This document shows positions 7,155 to 8,607 of a DNA stretch of 8,607 bases, one piece after another. The position numbers and the translations under genes were made by a program. Position 1 is the stretch's first letter; every line of letters begins with the position of its first letter. Source of the stretch: Bacillota bacterium (lineage in GTDB: Bacteria > Bacillota > Dethiobacteria > SKNC01); the NCBI GenBank assembly GCA_007120745.1, contig SKNC01000098.1, positions 1 to 8,607 of the forward strand, given 5' to 3'. Below the pieces are notes generated by a model. It was not told the DNA's origin. It was given only the letters and a program-made list of their open reading frames with translations, and did no database searches.

Positions 7155-7931
7155 ATGGATTCTCAGGTGAATACCATAAAATTTCTTGGTACCGGCGGAG
7201 CTCGTTACGTGGTATCCAGGCAGCTCCGTTATTCGGGGGGACTGTGGTGCTCTTTTCAAGGTAAAAACATAATGGTTGACCCGGGGCCCGGGACCCTGGT
7301 TCGCTGTTTTTCCAGCAGGCCTAAATTGAATCCGGAAGCTCTGGATGCCATTATACTTACCCACAGGCATCTGGACCATTCTTCCGATGCAAATATTATG
7401 ATAGAAGCCATGACTGGCGGAAGAATAAATCAAAAGGGAACGCTGCTAGCTCCTTCGGATGCCATTTCCTGTAAGGAGCCGGTTGTTTTCAGTTATCTTT
7501 TAAAATCTTTGGAAAAAGTAGAGATTTTACAGGAAGGTGGAGCATATACAATCGGGGATATTGAAGTATCAACTCCTGTTAAACACTTGCATTCTGTTGA
7601 GACCTATGGTTTGAAGTTTATATTAAGGGATAAAAAACTTTCCATTATTTCAGATACCGCTTTTTTTCCGGAGTTAACAGAGTATTATCATTCAGATTTC
7701 CTGATCATCAATGTAGTTCTTTATGAGCACCCGGGATATTCCAACATAGAACACCTGGATTTTGAAAACTGCCGCACAATTATAGAGCAGCTCAAACCAC
7801 AAAAGGCGATTATTACTCACTTTGGATTAACCATGCTGCGGAAAAATCCTGGAAAACTGGCGGAACAGTTAACTCGGGAAACAGGAGTTAAGGTGATATC
7901 CGCTTATGACGGAATGACTTTTAATTTTTAA
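7155..7931 (+). CDS. Metallo-beta-lactamase-fold hydrolase (RNase Z/PqqB-like layout)
   Basis: This 258-residue cytoplasmic protein of the MBL superfamily probably has two zinc ions and hydrolyses an ester, phosphoester or similar bond; its substrate is unknown. The metal set is complete. THRHLDH gives His70, His72, Asp74 and His75. His144 or His146 in VKHLH supplies the next ligand. Asp167 in ISDTAF bridges the metals, and His222 in ITHFG closes the site. The N-terminal FLGTGGAR and the VDPGPGT strand are typical of the RNase Z/PqqB-like branch. There is no signal peptide, and no flavodoxin or RNA-binding arm is attached. ATG 7155 follows AAAGGA (7141-7146). It sits 28 bases after the rubredoxin gene, an uncommon pairing that hints at a shared pathway. 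The HxHxDH form argues against a flavodiiron oxygen or NO reductase. Confidence 0.9.
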   Translation: MDSQVNTIKFLGTGGARYVVSRQLRYSGGLWCSFQGKNIMVDPGPGTLVRCFSSRPKLNPEALDAIILTHRHLDHSSDANIMIEAMTGGRINQKGTLLAPSDAISCKEPVVFSYLLKSLEKVEILQEGGAYTIGDIEVSTPVKHLHSVETYGLKFILRDKKLSIISDTAFFPELTEYYHSDFLIINVVLYEHPGYSNIEHLDFENCRTIIEQLKPQKAIITHFGLTMLRKNPGKLAEQLTRETGVKVISAYDGMTFNF

Positions 7932-7991
7932 ACCATTTAACTTGTTAAACTAAGTATATAAGAAGTGCCTGCAATATAAACAATACTGATG

Positions 7992-8043
7992 AGACAAGAG
8001 AACCGTCCCCTTGTCTTTGCGTCCCCTCCCTTGTCTCTTGTCT
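7992..8043. repeat. REP-like imperfect palindrome with GACAAG/CTTGTC arms
   Basis: A perfect 10-base inverted repeat, AGACAAGAGA (7992-8001) and TCTCTTGTCT (8034-8043), encloses 32 bases. Those contain two related direct copies, CGTCCCCTTGTCT and CGTCCCCTCCCTTGTCT. On the opposite strand the left half reads GGGGACGGTTCTCTTGTCTC, a motif I recall as scattered in many copies through Clostridia genomes. A T-rich tail (8045-8050) follows, so on the + strand it could also end transcription of the hydrolase gene. No transposase is nearby; it is probably a non-autonomous copy. Confidence 0.7.
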
Positions 8044-8061
8044 TGTTTTTTGTTCTTATGT

Positions 8062-8085
8062 AAAAGCAGCACCTGATGGTGCTGC
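8062..8085 (-). terminator. Intrinsic terminator of the minus-strand small gene
   Basis: A perfect 8-base-pair stem, GCAGCACC (8066-8073) with GGTGCTGC (8078-8085), closes on a 4-base loop. Read on the minus strand, it begins 11 bases after the stop codon at 8097-8099 and is followed by TTTT. The T run is short, but the stem is strong and well placed. Confidence 0.7.
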
Positions 8086-8096
8086 CCGGGAGATTA

Positions 8097-8267
8097 TTAT
8101 GAGCGGCTGATTTTTTGCCGTACCATATCCAGGCCGCCCAATATCACGTGGGCCAGGCCAAAACCAACTACTCCAGCTTTCGCCTTACCACGGAACAGAG
8201 CTGCCCCAACTCCTGTAACCAGCAAACCCAGTCCGCCAACCAGCATACTGGTATTGTCTTTTTTCAA
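8097..8267 (-). CDS. Small glycine-rich membrane protein (56 residues), function unknown
   Basis: The minus strand carries a 56-residue frame from TTG (8265-8267) to TAA (8097-8099). GGAGG (complement of 8276-8280) lies 8 bases before the TTG, and a strong terminator follows the stop. The complete signal set supports a real gene. The protein starts MKKDNTSM, then shows two hydrophobic segments at about 9-25 and 31-48, joined by the basic turn FRGKAKA (25-31). Both segments are rich in small residues (GGLGLLVTGVGAAL and GVVGFGLAHVILGG), as in tightly packed helix hairpins. The end is basic (RQKISRS). It resembles short uncharacterised proteins of Clostridia ending in GFGxAHxxLGxxD; I recall some carrying an unlikely enzyme name in databases. 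I assign no function. It runs against the + strand flow of the window. Confidence 0.75.
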   Translation of the reverse strand: MKKDNTSMLVGGLGLLVTGVGAALFRGKAKAGVVGFGLAHVILGGLDMVRQKISRS

Positions 8268-8435
8268 AGTAAGCACCTCCCGTTTTTAGCATTGCCTTAT
8301 CATTAAAAAAAATCCGGGATAAAAAAGGTAGAATAATTATAATTTGTATAAAAACACGGCTGTTTTTTTATGATGTATAAAAGGCGACCTTTTGGGCTAT
8401 CTTTTGTATATCTAAAAAAATATGAGGTGATAAAT

Positions 8436-8607
8436 TTGCTGGCGGTAAATGTTGATATTCCTGAAGAGATGTTAAGTGACTCCAAGTTTTTTTTAAAGGT
8501 AGCGAGGAAACACCCTGATGACCGGGAAATGAGCAGAAGATATCTAAGAGCTTCTTTGCTGTATGTCTGCATTGCTGTAGAAGGATATGCTAACAATTTC
8601 ATCCTGA
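8436..8607 (+). CDS. 5' part of an unrecognised, mostly helical protein (possibly HEPN-like)
   Basis: A frame opens at TTG 8436, with GAGGTGA (8424-8430) five bases upstream, and stays open to the right edge, giving 57 residues. The sequence begins MLAVNVDIPEEML, then a charged segment (KHPDDREMSRRY), then a hydrophobic helix ASLLYVCIAVEGYANNFI. An Arg/Tyr-rich helix leading into an AVE-aromatic motif is reminiscent of HEPN-type helical bundles, where the RAS...AVE helix packs in the core. The catalytic RxxxxH region would lie beyond the window, so this is a weak suggestion. The gene is divergent from the small membrane-protein gene, and the 168-base space between them must hold both promoters. 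Confidence 0.6.
   Translation, partial: MLAVNVDIPEEMLSDSKFFLKVARKHPDDREMSRRYLRASLLYVCIAVEGYANNFIL

Noticed and set aside
2726..7931. A flavodiiron-type oxygen or NO reductase split into flavodoxin, rubredoxin and MBL genes
   Set aside because: The MBL protein has the zinc-hydrolase form HRHLDH, not the HxExD diiron form, and the flavin protein is of the FMN-reductase type, far from the other two genes.
8115..8306. A 63-residue + strand open frame
   Set aside because: It lies antisense to the better-supported minus-strand small gene, has no ribosome site, and its composition (many Gln, His, Ser) is typical of a shadow frame.
1..8607. CRISPR array, tRNA, rRNA or riboswitch
   Set aside because: I saw no regularly spaced repeats, tRNA-like cloverleaf or conserved leader structure on either strand.

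Overview
The window looks like a chromosomal segment of an anaerobic, low-to-moderate GC Clostridia-type Firmicute. The reasons are the strong purine-rich ribosome binding sites (GGAGG and relatives), frequent TTG and GTG starts, a short Gram-positive lipoprotein signal, a rubredoxin, and a copy of the GAGACAAG...CCGTCCCC type of repeat that I recall as common in Clostridia. The exact taxon cannot be read from the sequence. Nearly everything lies on the + strand. The one clear exception is a tiny membrane-protein gene at 8097-8267.

Layout. Positions 1-227 hold the 3' end of an unrecognised gene. Positions 317-1081 encode a stand-alone patatin-like serine hydrolase, closed by an intrinsic terminator at 1112-1142. 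A class I/II PLP aminotransferase follows (1218-2540). After a 185-base AT-rich gap with a plausible promoter comes a tight set of five genes, 2726-6856: a flavodoxin-fold FMN reductase-like protein, then a complete quaternary-amine/osmoprotectant ABC importer in the order permease, ATPase with CBS domains, permease, binding lipoprotein. A 52-residue rubredoxin (6968-7126), short enough to be missed by gene callers, and a metallo-beta-lactamase-fold hydrolase (7155-7931) come next. An inverted repeat of REP-like type (7992-8043) separates this block from a convergent minus-strand gene for a 56-residue glycine-rich membrane protein. A divergent + strand gene, possibly helical and HEPN-like, runs off the right edge.

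How the parts may work together. The four transporter genes form one machine: the lipoprotein captures a ligand outside the cell, the two permeases form the channel, and the ATPase drives import. CBS domains probably gate activity. The gene order matches a rotated YehZYXW (OsmF) system better than OpuB/OpuC, and one residue of the expected aromatic ligand cage is changed, so a ligand other than glycine betaine is possible. Having a flavin reductase-like gene as first cistron, an aminotransferase upstream, and a rubredoxin plus hydrolase downstream suggests import linked to redox catabolism of an amine or amino-acid-like compound. That link is an inference from gene order, not something the sequence proves.
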